Shown: piece after piece, positions 49,117 through 58,392 of the stretch
How the letters are laid out: every line of letters begins with the position of its first letter
How positions within the stretch are numbered: position 1 is the stretch's first letter
NCBI GenBank assembly: GCA_002724395.1
Contig: PBOR01000013.1
Location: 73,684 to 137,683, forward strand
DNA length: 64,000 nucleotides
Direction of reading: 5' to 3'
From: Rhodospirillaceae bacterium
GTDB taxonomy: Bacteria > Pseudomonadota > Alphaproteobacteria > UBA8366
Notes under the pieces: generated by a model
What the model was told of the DNA's origin: nothing
Database searches by the model: none
The model's input: the letters and a program-made list of their open reading frames with translations, nothing else
Position numbers and translations under genes: made by a program

Positions 49117-49440
49117 ATGGCGCATCAGCGAGCGGTGCATGATATGGGCGGTTTGGAGGCAGGTTCGGTAGATGCTAATGACCATAATCATGCGCCCTGG
49201 GAAAAGAAAATTGATGCGATTCGCAATTTGTTGTCGAAGCAAAACTATTTTAGCGTTGACGAGTTGCGCCGAGCGATTGAGACATTGGGGCCGGGTGTAT
49301 ATGACAATTTGAACTATTATGAGCGCTGGACGGCTGCGGTGACGCGCTTGCTTCAGGAAAAAGGCGTTATCACGACTGATGAGTTGGGCCGTATGATGGC
49401 GACAGTTGAGCGGGAATGGCGAGAGGTAAGAAAATCATGA
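49117..49440 (+). CDS. Nitrile hydratase/thiocyanate hydrolase beta-like subunit, N-terminal half
   Basis: A 107-residue protein matching the N-terminal half of nitrile hydratase beta and the beta subunit of thiocyanate hydrolase: VHDMGGLEAG (family HDxGG), DELRRAIETLGPGVY and NLNYYERWTAAVTRLLQEKG. The conserved Arg that contacts the metal-centre sulfenates in this region appears retained. ATG 49117 follows AAGGAG by 6 nt; the upstream frame into the GST is rejected. Its stop overlaps the next start (ATGA). An NHase accessory protein is an alternative, but the HDMGG and YYERW motifs favour a structural subunit. Confidence 0.82.
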   Translation: MAHQRAVHDMGGLEAGSVDANDHNHAPWEKKIDAIRNLLSKQNYFSVDELRRAIETLGPGVYDNLNYYERWTAAVTRLLQEKGVITTDELGRMMATVEREWREVRKS

Positions 49441-49733
49441 AAAGCCAATTTGGTGAAGGTGATCCGGTCCTGGTACGCTTGGCGTTTCCGCCAGGTCATA
49501 TTCGAACTCCCTTCTACGCTCGCGGGAAACCAGGTGTTGTGGAATCTTATGTAGGTAATTTTGCCAATCCGGAAGAACTTGCTTTTGGGCAAAAGAACGG
49601 GGCTAAATTATCGCTCTACCGGGTGCGATTTCGCCAACTCGATTTGTGGCCAGATTATGAGGGCCCCGAGCAGGATTCAGCGGTGCTTGATATATATGAG
49701 CATTGGTTAGAGCCACAAGGTGCAAAATCGTGA
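49437..49733 (+). CDS. Nitrile hydratase/thiocyanate hydrolase beta-like subunit, C-terminal half
   Basis: A 98-residue SH3-like barrel protein corresponding to the C-terminal half of nitrile hydratase beta (the alpha subunit of thiocyanate hydrolase). It shows FGEGDPVLVRLAFPPGHIRT, PFYARGKPGVVESYVGNFAN, LYRVRFRQLDLWPDYEG and a DIYEHWLEP end. The Arg in PPGHIRTP is the second conserved metal-centre contact of the family. ATG 49437 and the GTGA overlap downstream show tight translational coupling in a three-subunit operon. Confidence 0.83.
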   Translation: MKSQFGEGDPVLVRLAFPPGHIRTPFYARGKPGVVESYVGNFANPEELAFGQKNGAKLSLYRVRFRQLDLWPDYEGPEQDSAVLDIYEHWLEPQGAKS

Positions 49734-50368
49734 GCGATAGTGTGCAACATCACGATCATGGTCGCACCTTCCAGCCAGACATTGAGGATAGCCCCTATTC
49801 TACCCACCAATTAATGGCCGAAGCGTTAGAGCGCTTGCTGATTGAGAAAGGTGTCTTCACGACCGAAGCGCTGCGCCGGCAAATCGAACTTCAGGATTCT
49901 CGAACTCCCGCACAAGGTTCCGCGCTGGTAGCGAAAGCGTGGGTTGACCCATCCTTCAGACAACATTTATTGGAAGACGTTAATGGAGCGGCGGAAGCTG
50001 TGGGCATAGAGGCCGGGGATATTCCGATCCGAGCGTTGGAAAACACGGTGGACTTGCATAATGTAATAGTCTGCACGTTATGCTCCTGTTATCCGAGGCA
50101 GCTCATTGGGCTGCCGCCGGACTGGTATAAGTCGCGCGCCTATCGAAGCCGGATGGTGCATGAACCAAGAGTAGTTTTGGCCGAGTTTGGGACTGAGATC
50201 GCTGATGATGTTGAGGTCCGCGTCCATGATAGCACGGCAGACTTACGATTTATCGTATTGCCTATGCCCCCCGATGGCGCTGAACAAATGGCAGAAGCAG
50301 ATTTGGCTGCTCTTGTAACGCGCGATTGCATGATCGGGGTCTCTGTCCCTAAGGGCGCTGGTGAATGA
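49730..50368 (+). CDS. Cobalt-type nitrile hydratase alpha / thiocyanate hydrolase gamma-like subunit
   Basis: A 212-residue catalytic subunit. The metal-claw motif VCTLCSC (C115, C118, S119, C120) with Thr after the first Cys is the low-spin Co(III) form; Fe enzymes have Ser. Surrounding YPRQLIGLPPDWYKSRAYRSRMVHEPR and EVRVHDSTADLRFIVLP are typical. GTG 49730 overlaps the upstream stop. Substrate (nitrile, thiocyanate or other) cannot be settled from motifs alone. Confidence 0.86.
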   Translation: MSDSVQHHDHGRTFQPDIEDSPYSTHQLMAEALERLLIEKGVFTTEALRRQIELQDSRTPAQGSALVAKAWVDPSFRQHLLEDVNGAAEAVGIEAGDIPIRALENTVDLHNVIVCTLCSCYPRQLIGLPPDWYKSRAYRSRMVHEPRVVLAEFGTEIADDVEVRVHDSTADLRFIVLPMPPDGAEQMAEADLAALVTRDCMIGVSVPKGAGE

Positions 50369-51015
50369 GCCTAATTTTGCGGGTTTCGCTATTGTGCGTC
50401 GCACTTTTATTTGCTGGGTGCTATCTCCCGACAGATTTCGAAGCGCAATTGCAGATTGATAAACGCGGTAATTATATTTTCCGATATGACGGGAAGCTTA
50501 CCCATCTTGGCTTATTGCGGCAATTGGCGCGGAAGGAAATTACACATCAGGAGGGAGTGGAAAAGGTTGCCCTCATTCGGCGCGATCTTGCGCGCGACAA
50601 AGCCTTTGGTTTTGGAGCAACCATTCAGGAACGCATGGCAAATATTGAGCACATTCGCGACGCCACGTTTAAGGTCAAATACAAACGCTCCAGCAATATA
50701 GATAAGGGGCGGTCTTATAACTTTATCAGGTTTAACTCTCGTATGCTCGGTATTAGCCGCATTCCCAATAAGGGCAAAGGCCGAGAGGGTTTTTTGATAA
50801 AGGTGTTTGGTGATAAGCCGAACACAGAATTGATTGAAACGCTTGAGAAGGCAAATTTAATGGCCAATGGCCGGCTCCGCATACAGACCGATGCGCGAGT
50901 TTTGAGACATAATGCAGATAAACAATATTCTTCTGGAAAGCTTCGCGTTTATGTATGGAATATCAAGAGCCTTAAGAGGGCAGCCCCGCACCTGAGCTTC
51001 GCTTTGCAGCAATAA
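50365..51015 (+). CDS. Lipoprotein of unknown function at the end of the nitrile hydratase-like operon
   Basis: A 216-residue protein with a lipoprotein signal peptide (SLLCVALLFAGC, lipobox Cys at about 19). The mature part is Lys/Arg-rich: FEAQLQIDKRGNYIFRYDGK, KVALIRRDLARDKAFGFGA and KLRVYVWNIKSLKRAAP. I recognise no family. The ATG overlaps the alpha-subunit stop (ATGA), which ties its expression to the enzyme. Known activator proteins of these enzymes are cytoplasmic, so this is not an obvious one. Confidence 0.78.
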   Translation: MSLILRVSLLCVALLFAGCYLPTDFEAQLQIDKRGNYIFRYDGKLTHLGLLRQLARKEITHQEGVEKVALIRRDLARDKAFGFGATIQERMANIEHIRDATFKVKYKRSSNIDKGRSYNFIRFNSRMLGISRIPNKGKGREGFLIKVFGDKPNTELIETLEKANLMANGRLRIQTDARVLRHNADKQYSSGKLRVYVWNIKSLKRAAPHLSFALQQ

Positions 51016-51016
51016 G

Positions 51017-51054
51017 AAGGCCGACCAGTCGCTTCCAATCAGCCGGCCTTTTCT
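51017..51054 (+). terminator. Rho-independent terminator after the nitrile hydratase-like operon
   Basis: AAGGCCG (51017-51023) pairs with CGGCCTT (51044-51050) around a 20-nt loop and is followed by TTCT. It starts directly after the lipoprotein stop and separates the plus-strand operon from convergent pckA, for which it may also serve. Confidence 0.75.
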
Positions 51055-51077
51055 AAAAAAGAGATATACGAAAAGAG

Positions 51078-52673
51078 TTAAGCTGCGGAGAAAATCCCTG
51101 CCTTTTTAACATCATCATTCACATATTCTTCGAATTGTTTAAAGTTTGACTCGAACCGACCACGGAGATTATTTGCCGTCGAGTCATATGCGGTTTTATC
51201 TTTCCAGGTGCTGCGCGGGTTCAGCACATCATTTGGCACTTCTGGACAATTTTCCGGGACCATCACACCAAAATTTGGGTCCGCTTTGGAGGCAACTTCG
51301 GCGAGTTTTCCATCTAGGGCTGCACTAACCATGGCGCGCGTGTAAGCAATTTTCATTCTCTCGCCGGTACCATAAGCACCGCCGGACCAACCGGTGTTGA
51401 CCAGCCAACATTTAGCCCCAGATTTTTCGATTCTTTCGCCAAGCATCTTAGCGTAGACCGATGGATGACGTGGCATGAACGGGGCACCGAAGCATGTAGA
51501 AAAGGTGGCTTCCGGTTCGGTTACGCCTTTCTCAGTGCCTGCCACGCGGGCCGTGTAGCCCGATAGGAAATGATACATCGCTTGATCAGCCGATAAACGG
51601 CTGATCGGAGGCAACACACCGAACGCGTCTGCTGTTAACATGACCACATTATCTGGTTGGCCGCCCTTGCCACTTATTTCAATATTGGGGATGAAATCGA
51701 TTGGGTAAGACGAACGGGTGTTTTCGGTTTTGCTATCGTCGAACAAGTCGAGTGTGCGAGTTACTGGGTCCATCACCACATTTTCTACAATAGTGCCGAA
51801 GCGGTGCGAGGCGGCGTAAATTTCCGGTTCGGCTTCCGCTGATAAATTAATGACCTTGGCATAACAGCCACCTTCGAAATTAAAAATGCCATTATCCGAC
51901 CAACCATGCTCATCATCACCGATGAGCGTTCGAGAACCATCTGCTGATAGAGTCGTTTTGCCTGTACCGGACAGCCCGAAAAAAATGGCAACGTCGCCTG
52001 CTGAGCCAATATTGGCCGAGCAATGCATGGGCAACACACCATTAGCCGGCAAAAGGTAATTAAGATAGGAGAATACAGATTTTTTGATTTCGCCCGCGTA
52101 GACACTTCCAGCAATAAGCACCAATTTCTCGGCAAAATTCATCATAATGGCGGTTTCAGAGTTAGTATTGTCCCGCTCTGGAACCATGTGTAGGTAAGGT
52201 GCATGCAGTATAACCATTTCTGGCTCGAACCCGGCAAGCTCTTCCGTCTCAGGGCGAATAAACATGTTCCGCGCAAAGAGGCTGTGCCAGGGTACATCCG
52301 TAATTACGCGAACTCGGAGCCGATGTGCTGTATCAGCGCCCGCATACACGTCTTGAACATACAGTTCGCGTCCTTGGTAATAGGAAAGAATCTGGCGATG
52401 TAAGTTCTCAAAACTTGCCTCGTCAGTGGGCTTGTTAATTGGGCCCCACCAAATATCATCTTTACTAGACGGCTCTTCGACGAGAAATTTGTCATTTGGC
52501 GACCGGCCTGTATGTTTGCCGGTATCCACCACAAGCGCACCACCAATTGATAGTTTGCCGTGATTTCCTTTTATCGTCGCTTCGTAAAGTGGCTCTGTCG
52601 TTAAATTCCAATGAACGTCTTTGGCATTAACTACGCCTTGGGCTTCAAGCCCGTTATTGCTGTATGATGTCAC
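51078..52673 (-). CDS. pckA: ATP-dependent phosphoenolpyruvate carboxykinase
   Basis: A 531-residue enzyme that converts oxaloacetate plus ATP to PEP in gluconeogenesis. The kinase loop FFGLSGTGKTTLSAD (231-245) and the upstream GEIKKSVFSYLNYLLP and VLPMHCSANIG segments are diagnostic of the ATP-dependent class. In many alphaproteobacteria pckA lies near chvI-chvG and is regulated with them; here the sco1 and HugZ-like genes intervene. Confidence 0.97.
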   Translation of the reverse strand: MTSYSNNGLEAQGVVNAKDVHWNLTTEPLYEATIKGNHGKLSIGGALVVDTGKHTGRSPNDKFLVEEPSSKDDIWWGPINKPTDEASFENLHRQILSYYQGRELYVQDVYAGADTAHRLRVRVITDVPWHSLFARNMFIRPETEELAGFEPEMVILHAPYLHMVPERDNTNSETAIMMNFAEKLVLIAGSVYAGEIKKSVFSYLNYLLPANGVLPMHCSANIGSAGDVAIFFGLSGTGKTTLSADGSRTLIGDDEHGWSDNGIFNFEGGCYAKVINLSAEAEPEIYAASHRFGTIVENVVMDPVTRTLDLFDDSKTENTRSSYPIDFIPNIEISGKGGQPDNVVMLTADAFGVLPPISRLSADQAMYHFLSGYTARVAGTEKGVTEPEATFSTCFGAPFMPRHPSVYAKMLGERIEKSGAKCWLVNTGWSGGAYGTGERMKIAYTRAMVSAALDGKLAEVASKADPNFGVMVPENCPEVPNDVLNPRSTWKDKTAYDSTANNLRGRFESNFKQFEEYVNDDVKKAGIFSAA

Positions 52674-52839
52674 GCTGGCGCTCCTCTAATTATCCGCTGC
52701 CGCGTTTGCGACTATTGCGAATAACGCATTCCCCAAATCAATGTCTACATATCATTGATATCGAATTGCAAATCAATAGAGAATAACGCTCAAGATGTCG
52801 CGGCTGCAAAAATGTTACTATTCCTGGCTACATTTGTAC

Positions 52840-53524
52840 CTAAACAGAATGCTCTCGAGCTTGCTTGGCAAGTTTTGCTAACGTTAAGTGGGCGGATTCG
52901 GTATCATAAATGGGTTTATCAAAGGTTAATCGCGCCACCTGCCCGCCTGCTCGCAAATCTACACCTTCCGGGTCGATCCCCGTCATTACACACGGCCCTT
53001 GCTCCTTACTTGCCAGCTGGGCAAATAAATTGACTGCGGCGGAGTGGGCGGTATTCATATGCGCAAGAATATCCGCTTCTGCGTCCGCAAGTGCGCCGAA
53101 ATTTATTGGGTCGAAACGGATAAGAATGTTTTTAACCCAATGAATATGGCCAAACCCAGCGACCATATGCGCACGTTTAATGGCAAAGGTATAAAATGAG
53201 AAATCGCTGAAATCTGCATAATCAGTTGCACTAGGGTGTCGGTTTATAAACCGTTGTCGGTCCAATCCTGCATCACTTTTTGTGATATCGCCTTGCAGAG
53301 TAACGCGCAAGCCAGTTAGCGGGTTATCCAAGCCGACCGTGTGGTCGATCAAGAGAGAAGCCTGTTGGTTTTTTAATGTTTTGAGCGTGTTCCGCAAGGT
53401 CGGACAGCAATAAGACCGGCATAGAATCCTGACGACAGGCGACTAAAACCAATGATGCGTAGGGCTGCTTGGCTGCATTGTGTTCTATTGTCGCTAGTGT
53501 TGCCCTAACGGTGCTACGCGACAA
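52840..53524 (-). pseudogene. HugZ-like/PPOX-fold protein with DUF2470, broken by a frameshift
   Basis: Two frames carry consecutive parts of one HugZ-family protein (pyridoxamine-phosphate-oxidase fold plus DUF2470). Frame one (from about 53524) gives PYASLVLVACRQDSMPVLLL and SDLAEHAQNIK; frame two gives NQQASLLIDHTVGLDNPL through to ADILAHMNTAHSAAVNLFA. The junction is a run of six A on the coding strand (T6 at 53369-53374); five A would restore a normal protein. The N-terminus is also short, with no ATG before TTG 53524. Causes: a real pseudogene, a homopolymer sequencing error, or slippage. Confidence 0.72.
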
Positions 53525-53632
53525 TTTGCGACAATCTCTTCCAACTGCTTTGGGATTCTTATTCCCCTGTTTTGTTTTTTTACCCGCTCAATGGTTTTAG
53601 CACTCTTTGTTAAACGAGTTTTTATCAAACGT

Positions 53633-54277
53633 CTAACTTCTACCGTGAATCTCGTCAGCAATTGCCTTGGCCATAATGTCTGGGTTGGTCTCATGGCGGA
53701 ACATAAGAGCTAATTTCCCCTTTGGATTCATAAAATAGGTGAAAGTTGAATGATCCATCAGATAATCACCAGAGACACTACTACCAACCTTTTTGCGAAA
53801 TACTCGATAGGACTTGGCGATATTTTCGATCTGGACTTCCGTTCCGGTAAGTCCTCTTAGTCCGGGATAAAAATGCTCCACATAGCTTGATAACTTTTTC
53901 GGTGTGTCTCGTTCGGGGTCAATGGTGACGAAAATTGGCTGAATTTGATTGGCATCCCTGCCAAGTTTTTCCAGAGCTGCAGTAATTGTCGAGAGTCCTG
54001 TTGGGCAAATATCGGGGCAAAATGTATAGCCAAATTGAATCAGCATATATTTGCCTTGAAAGCTCGCCTCAGTCACCTTTACACCGGTATGGTCGGTCAA
54101 GGTAAAGGGGCCGCCGATTTCAATGACCGGCTTAAAACCAACTTTCTGCGGAGAGCCTAAACTACTATTAGGTTGGCCTAGTTGATACCAAATAAGCAGC
54201 GCTGCCGCCGCAATAGTGATAAGTGCAGCAAGAGATACACAGATAACTGATATAGATGCGGTACGTCTCATTATCAC
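53633..54277 (-). CDS. SCO1/SenC copper chaperone for cytochrome oxidase
   Basis: A 214-residue membrane-anchored thioredoxin-fold protein that helps build the CuA site of cytochrome c oxidase. One N-terminal membrane segment (VICVSLAALITIAAAALLIW) is followed by the copper ligands CPDICP (C87, C91) and His in YLMDHSTFTYF (about H176). Other family segments are FVTIDPERDTPKKLSSYV. It is divergent from chvI. Confidence 0.93.
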   Translation of the reverse strand: MIMRRTASISVICVSLAALITIAAAALLIWYQLGQPNSSLGSPQKVGFKPVIEIGGPFTLTDHTGVKVTEASFQGKYMLIQFGYTFCPDICPTGLSTITAALEKLGRDANQIQPIFVTIDPERDTPKKLSSYVEHFYPGLRGLTGTEVQIENIAKSYRVFRKKVGSSVSGDYLMDHSTFTYFMNPKGKLALMFRHETNPDIMAKAIADEIHGRS

Positions 54278-54385
54278 ATAGGGCTCGCCATACGATTAAT
54301 CCGTCGTACCAGCATTTGAGCCGAAAACTGTTCAAATTTCTCTGTATTTGTACAGTCGGTAAACCCTCAAACTGGAGGGGGCATA

Positions 54386-54406
54386 TCGACGCATGGATGC
54401 GCTCGA
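54386..54406. promoter_or_regulatory. Palindrome in the sco1-chvI divergent gap
   Basis: The core CGCAT-GG-ATGCG is a perfect 5-bp inverted repeat, flanked by TCGA on both sides with one extra base on the right. It is 129 bp before chvI and 109 bp before sco1. A second hairpin, CCCTC with GAGGG (54364-54379), lies just to its left. It is a candidate operator; the binding factor is unknown. Confidence 0.3.
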
Positions 54407-54534
54407 TTGTCGCGCCTTAGGGTGGAGTTAAAAATTTGCCCCAACTTTGCCGCAATGATGCCAAACTCGGGTCACGGGACTGTATGATTGTTCGATATAA
54501 GAAGCAGAGGCTAGAATGAAGCGGGAAGGTTTAT

Positions 54535-55233
54535 ATGCAAAAATTGATTGCGCTTGTCGATGACGACCAAAATATTCTGACGTCTGTTTCCATGGCGCTG
54601 GAGGCTGAGGGCTATAGAGTTGTGACCTATCGCGATGGCGAAGAAGCGCTGAGCGGACTCAAGACGGCACCGCCTGATCTTGCAATACTCGATATCAAGA
54701 TGCCGCGCATGGATGGTATGGAACTACTGCAGCGCTTGCGCAATGATTCGCAGTTACCGACGATATTCCTTACTTCTAAGGATGATGAAATTGATGAGAT
54801 TCTGGGCCTTCGAATGGGGGCTGATGATTACATAAAAAAGCCATTTTCGCAGCGCTTACTCATTGAACGTATTCGAGCAATTTTGCGGCGGTCCGAATTA
54901 CCCAGTGAGATGGCAGAGGGCGTGAGTGAAGGGCTTATTGAGCGTGGCAAGTTGGCACTAGATCCACAGCGTCATTCCTGTCGTTGGGATGGCACGGAAA
55001 TCCAGCTTACAGTGACGGAGTTTTTGCTGTTGCAATCTCTTTCGCAACGCCCTGGCCACGTTAAAACACGGGATCAATTAATGGATGCCGCCTATGGCGA
55101 AAGCATTTATGTGGATGATCGCACGATTGATAGTCATATAAAGCGGTTAAGGCGCAAGTTCCGTGAAACAGATAAAGATTTTGCGCAAATAGAAACGCTC
55201 TATGGCGTTGGATATCGATATAGCGAGTCATGA
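54535..55233 (+). CDS. chvI: Response regulator ChvI
   Basis: A 232-residue OmpR-type regulator controlling envelope, acid and virulence or symbiosis responses in alphaproteobacteria. The receiver has [13 protein letters not shown], phosphoacceptor Asp in [16 protein letters not shown] and [11 protein letters not shown] with KKPFSQRLL. The winged-helix domain has [21 protein letters not shown] and [15 protein letters not shown]. Its TGA overlaps the chvG ATG. Confidence 0.95.
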   Translation: MQKLIALVDDDQNILTSVSMALEAEGYRVVTYRDGEEALSGLKTAPPDLAILDIKMPRMDGMELLQRLRNDSQLPTIFLTSKDDEIDEILGLRMGADDYIKKPFSQRLLIERIRAILRRSELPSEMAEGVSEGLIERGKLALDPQRHSCRWDGTEIQLTVTEFLLLQSLSQRPGHVKTRDQLMDAAYGESIYVDDRTIDSHIKRLRRKFRETDKDFAQIETLYGVGYRYSES

Positions 55234-56969
55234 TGGGTAAATTGGCAGGGCCGCTGAAAGAAAAGATAACTAAAGACGGTGAGGAAAGAAATTCGCCTAC
55301 CGTAATCAGTCGCTTGTTTCGTCTAGCTCCAAAATTACGTTGGGGGCCTCGGGAGAGCCCCGCTCGGAAGACGGGTTCGCGGAAGCGATGGGCGGTGTCA
55401 CCTCTCACGACCCGTATTTTGGCGGTTAACGTAGTTGCCTTGCTAATTCCTGTGGGATTTTTGTTTTATTCAGGCCCCTATCGGGATGGGCTTATTGATG
55501 CTGAACTCGAGGCGATGCGCGATAAAGGTCGGCTTGTAGCCGCCGCAATTGGGGAAACCTCGGTTCAAGCGACGCGTTCGGGACGCCAATTCATAAACCC
55601 GATTACGGCGCGGGACATTATTCGCCGGTTAAGCAATACACCGAAGTTACGGACTAGGCTTTTTGTCATCAACGGCGAACAAATCGCCGATAGTAATCAG
55701 CTTGGAAAAGGGGGCGCGATTCAGGTGGAGATGCTGGACCCGCCGACCCAAGAGCAGAATATTTTTGATTGGATGCTAGGCCTTATCGAACTGAGTATTG
55801 ATTGGATACCGCGTCACGATGAATTGCAGTCTTATAAAGAGGTGGCTTCACCGCGTGCGACCAATTATGAGGAGGTCATTCGGGCCTTTTCGGGTGATAT
55901 AATTGGGGCGGTCCGGACGGGCGGGAAAAGTGGTTTGGTTCTGTCGGTTGCTGTTCCTGTGCAACACTATCGCCGGGTGGCTGGGGCCGTGATGTTATCC
56001 CAAGATGCGACCGAGATTGAGGCGGCTATTCGGGATTTACGTTTGAAGGTGCTGGCTATATTTGCGCTGGCGTTGGTGGTAACCACTCTTTTATCCTTTT
56101 ACCTTGCGGGTACGATCGCCCGTCCAATTTTACATCTTGCTGCGGCTGCCGAAAGAGTGCGTCGAGGGTTTGGCCGTGAATCTCAGCAGATACCGGATTT
56201 CTCCGCACGTGGCGATGAAATTGGCGATTTGTCTGGCGTATTACGCGAAATGACCGATGCACTGCATGAGCGGATGGATGCGACGGAACGGTTTGCCGCG
56301 GATGTGAGCCATGAGATCAAGAACCCGCTGACTTCTTTGCGAAGCGCAGTTGAGACAGCGGCCCGGCTAAAAGACCCAGAACAGCAAAAGCAGTTAATGA
56401 GTATTGTCCTTGAAGATGTTCAGCGCCTTGATCGACTTATTACGGATATATCGAATGCGTCCCGTTTAGATTCGGAGCTTAGCCGTGAGGAAATGGGGCC
56501 GGTGGAAGTGGGGCGTATGATGAAGGCGTTGGTGGATGTCCATCAGACGGTTGCAGAGAGTGATGCGCCGAAGGTGACGTTGGTGACTGATGAAAATTCT
56601 GCCCTTAAAATTATCGGTGCAGAGGGGCGGCTGGTACAGGTTTTTAGGAATCTTTTGGGCAACGCAGTAAGCTTTAGCCCAGATGGTGGAACTATAACTG
56701 TGACGGTGTCAGAAATTGATGACACGGTGAAGGTCATTATTGAAGACCAAGGGCCAGGATTTCCTGAAAGTAAACGCGAAGCCATATTTGATCGTTTTTA
56801 TACGGAGCGCCCAGAAGGAGAGAAATTTGGAACACATTCGGGGCTGGGTCTCTCAATTTCGAAACAGATCGTCGAGGCACATAATGGCAGTATAGTCGCT
56901 GAAAATTATGGTGATGATAGCGAAACAGGGTCGGGCGCGCGCTTTACCGTAACCTTACCGATTGAGTAA
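55230..56969 (+). CDS. chvG: Sensor histidine kinase ChvG
   Basis: A 579-residue membrane kinase partner of ChvI. A cytoplasmic basic tail leads to the first membrane segment ([19 protein letters not shown]), then a periplasmic domain of about 190 residues, a second segment ([20 protein letters not shown]), HAMP, and the HisKA domain with H361 in [16 protein letters not shown]. The ATPase domain has [27 protein letters not shown] and [14 protein letters not shown]. First of a chvG-hprK-rapZ-PTS run. Confidence 0.94.
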   Translation: MMGKLAGPLKEKITKDGEERNSPTVISRLFRLAPKLRWGPRESPARKTGSRKRWAVSPLTTRILAVNVVALLIPVGFLFYSGPYRDGLIDAELEAMRDKGRLVAAAIGETSVQATRSGRQFINPITARDIIRRLSNTPKLRTRLFVINGEQIADSNQLGKGGAIQVEMLDPPTQEQNIFDWMLGLIELSIDWIPRHDELQSYKEVASPRATNYEEVIRAFSGDIIGAVRTGGKSGLVLSVAVPVQHYRRVAGAVMLSQDATEIEAAIRDLRLKVLAIFALALVVTTLLSFYLAGTIARPILHLAAAAERVRRGFGRESQQIPDFSARGDEIGDLSGVLREMTDALHERMDATERFAADVSHEIKNPLTSLRSAVETAARLKDPEQQKQLMSIVLEDVQRLDRLITDISNASRLDSELSREEMGPVEVGRMMKALVDVHQTVAESDAPKVTLVTDENSALKIIGAEGRLVQVFRNLLGNAVSFSPDGGTITVTVSEIDDTVKVIIEDQGPGFPESKREAIFDRFYTERPEGEKFGTHSGLGLSISKQIVEAHNGSIVAENYGDDSETGSGARFTVTLPIE

Positions 56970-56976
56970 AGCGGTT

Positions 56977-57417
56977 ATGGATGAACGTTGCAAATCTGTC
57001 CACGGCACTGTGATCGCGATTGATGGTAACGGTTTGTTGCTGCAAGGAAAATCCGGTAGCGGTAAATCTGATTTAGCGTTACGGTTTTTAGAGGTGGGTG
57101 CAAGGTTAGTGGCTGATGACCAAGCGATTTTGCGGGTTGCTAATGGCCAAGTCTTTGCGGAAGCGCCGCCGCAACTATTTGGTCGATTGGAGATTAGGGG
57201 AATAGGAATTGTTGATGTACCCGTGATTCCCAAAGTTTGTGTGAGTATGGTGGTATTGCTTCGGCCCAAAAACGAGATTGAGCGTTTACCGGAATCAGAT
57301 TCGATGGAAATTTTGGGTGTTACAGTGCCTGTTATTTTTATTTCAGCGTTTGAGGCATCTGCGGTTGCCAAAATCAGATTTGCGATAAATCTTAGGGGAC
57401 TCGGCGGAAGAGGGTGA
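56977..57417 (+). CDS. hprK: HPr kinase/phosphorylase, short alphaproteobacterial form
   Basis: A 146-residue protein containing only the P-loop catalytic domain of HprK, as is usual in alphaproteobacteria. Walker A is GKSGSGKSDLALRF (about 24-37), followed by GARLVADDQAILR and GRLEIRGIGIVDVP, the HprK signature. It phosphorylates Ser of HPr; the HPr downstream keeps that Ser. ATG 56977 is chosen; the frame opens at TTG 56962 inside chvG. Confidence 0.92.
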   Translation: MDERCKSVHGTVIAIDGNGLLLQGKSGSGKSDLALRFLEVGARLVADDQAILRVANGQVFAEAPPQLFGRLEIRGIGIVDVPVIPKVCVSMVVLLRPKNEIERLPESDSMEILGVTVPVIFISAFEASAVAKIRFAINLRGLGGRG

Positions 57418-57470
57418 TTATATAAGCGGATTTACACTTCCGGCCTTAACCGACTCCGAAGGAAAGACTG

Positions 57471-58361
57471 ATGGGTGAGCGAGTAGTATTGGTGACGGGG
57501 ATGTCGGGGGCGGGGCGGACAGCGACCCTCAAGGTTTTGGAGGACTTAGGTTATGAGGCTGTCGATAATTTGCCGCTGTCAATGCTCAACCGTCTGGTTG
57601 ATTTGCCTGAACAGGCAAATTTACTCGGTGGAGGACGCCCAATTGCGATAGGTATAGACCTTCGGACGCGCGATTTTGCGGTTGACCTCGTGATTGATGA
57701 GGTGGAGCAGCTAACTTCGAGTGGGGATCGGGCGGTCACATCTATATTTGTCGATTGCGATGATGAAGTGCTGGTTCGTCGTTACACGGAAACGCGCCGC
57801 CGGCATCCGCTCGATGCGGATCGTCCCCTGTCCGATACGATCAAATTAGAGCGAAGTCTTCTCGCTAGACTTAACAGCCGGGCGGATTTAATTGTCGACA
57901 CAACTGAGACTACGTTGGCTAAATTAAAAGAGATTGTTTCGGCTCACTTTGCCTTGGACCGGAGCCCGGGGTTGAATTTGTGTGTAACATCCTTTTCGTT
58001 TCGTCATGGGGTGCCCCGGGAGGCTGACTTGGTCTTTGATGTTCGGTTTTTGCTCAATCCTTACTATGAGGATGCTTTGCGAGATCGCACCGGCGAAGAT
58101 GATGATGTTCAGCGTTTTATTAAGGGGGATGCGGACCTGAATGCATACTTTGAAAGCATAAAATCTATGCTCAGGTTATGTTTGCCGCGCTATGAACGGG
58201 AGGGCAAAAGTTACCTCACTATAGCAGTAGGGTGCACTGGAGGGCGCCATAGGTCTGTCTATATAGCAGTCGAATTAGCGGAATGGCTTGACCAGAATGG
58301 TTGGTCCATGAGGTTACAACATAGAGATATACATCGAAATGCAGGTAGCAATATGGTGTGA
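57471..58361 (+). CDS. rapZ: RNase adapter/P-loop protein RapZ (YvcJ)
   Basis: A 296-residue P-loop nucleotide-binding protein. Walker A is VTGMSGAGRTATLKVL, followed by EDLGYEAVDNLPL and the family block DVRFLLNPYYEDALRDRTGED and IAVGCTGGRHRSVYIAVELAE. In enterobacteria RapZ targets glmS-regulating sRNAs; in alphaproteobacteria its role is less clear, but position between hprK and PTS genes is conserved. Confidence 0.94.
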   Translation: MGERVVLVTGMSGAGRTATLKVLEDLGYEAVDNLPLSMLNRLVDLPEQANLLGGGRPIAIGIDLRTRDFAVDLVIDEVEQLTSSGDRAVTSIFVDCDDEVLVRRYTETRRRHPLDADRPLSDTIKLERSLLARLNSRADLIVDTTETTLAKLKEIVSAHFALDRSPGLNLCVTSFSFRHGVPREADLVFDVRFLLNPYYEDALRDRTGEDDDVQRFIKGDADLNAYFESIKSMLRLCLPRYEREGKSYLTIAVGCTGGRHRSVYIAVELAEWLDQNGWSMRLQHRDIHRNAGSNMV

Positions 58362-58392
58362 TGAATGAAAGGTCGAACGAAAAGGTGAGTGG

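Noticed and set aside
53494-53694. 66-codon minus-strand frame as the missing HugZ N-terminus
   Set aside because: It overlaps the sco1 3' end and its sequence does not resemble the family beyond a few residues near CR.
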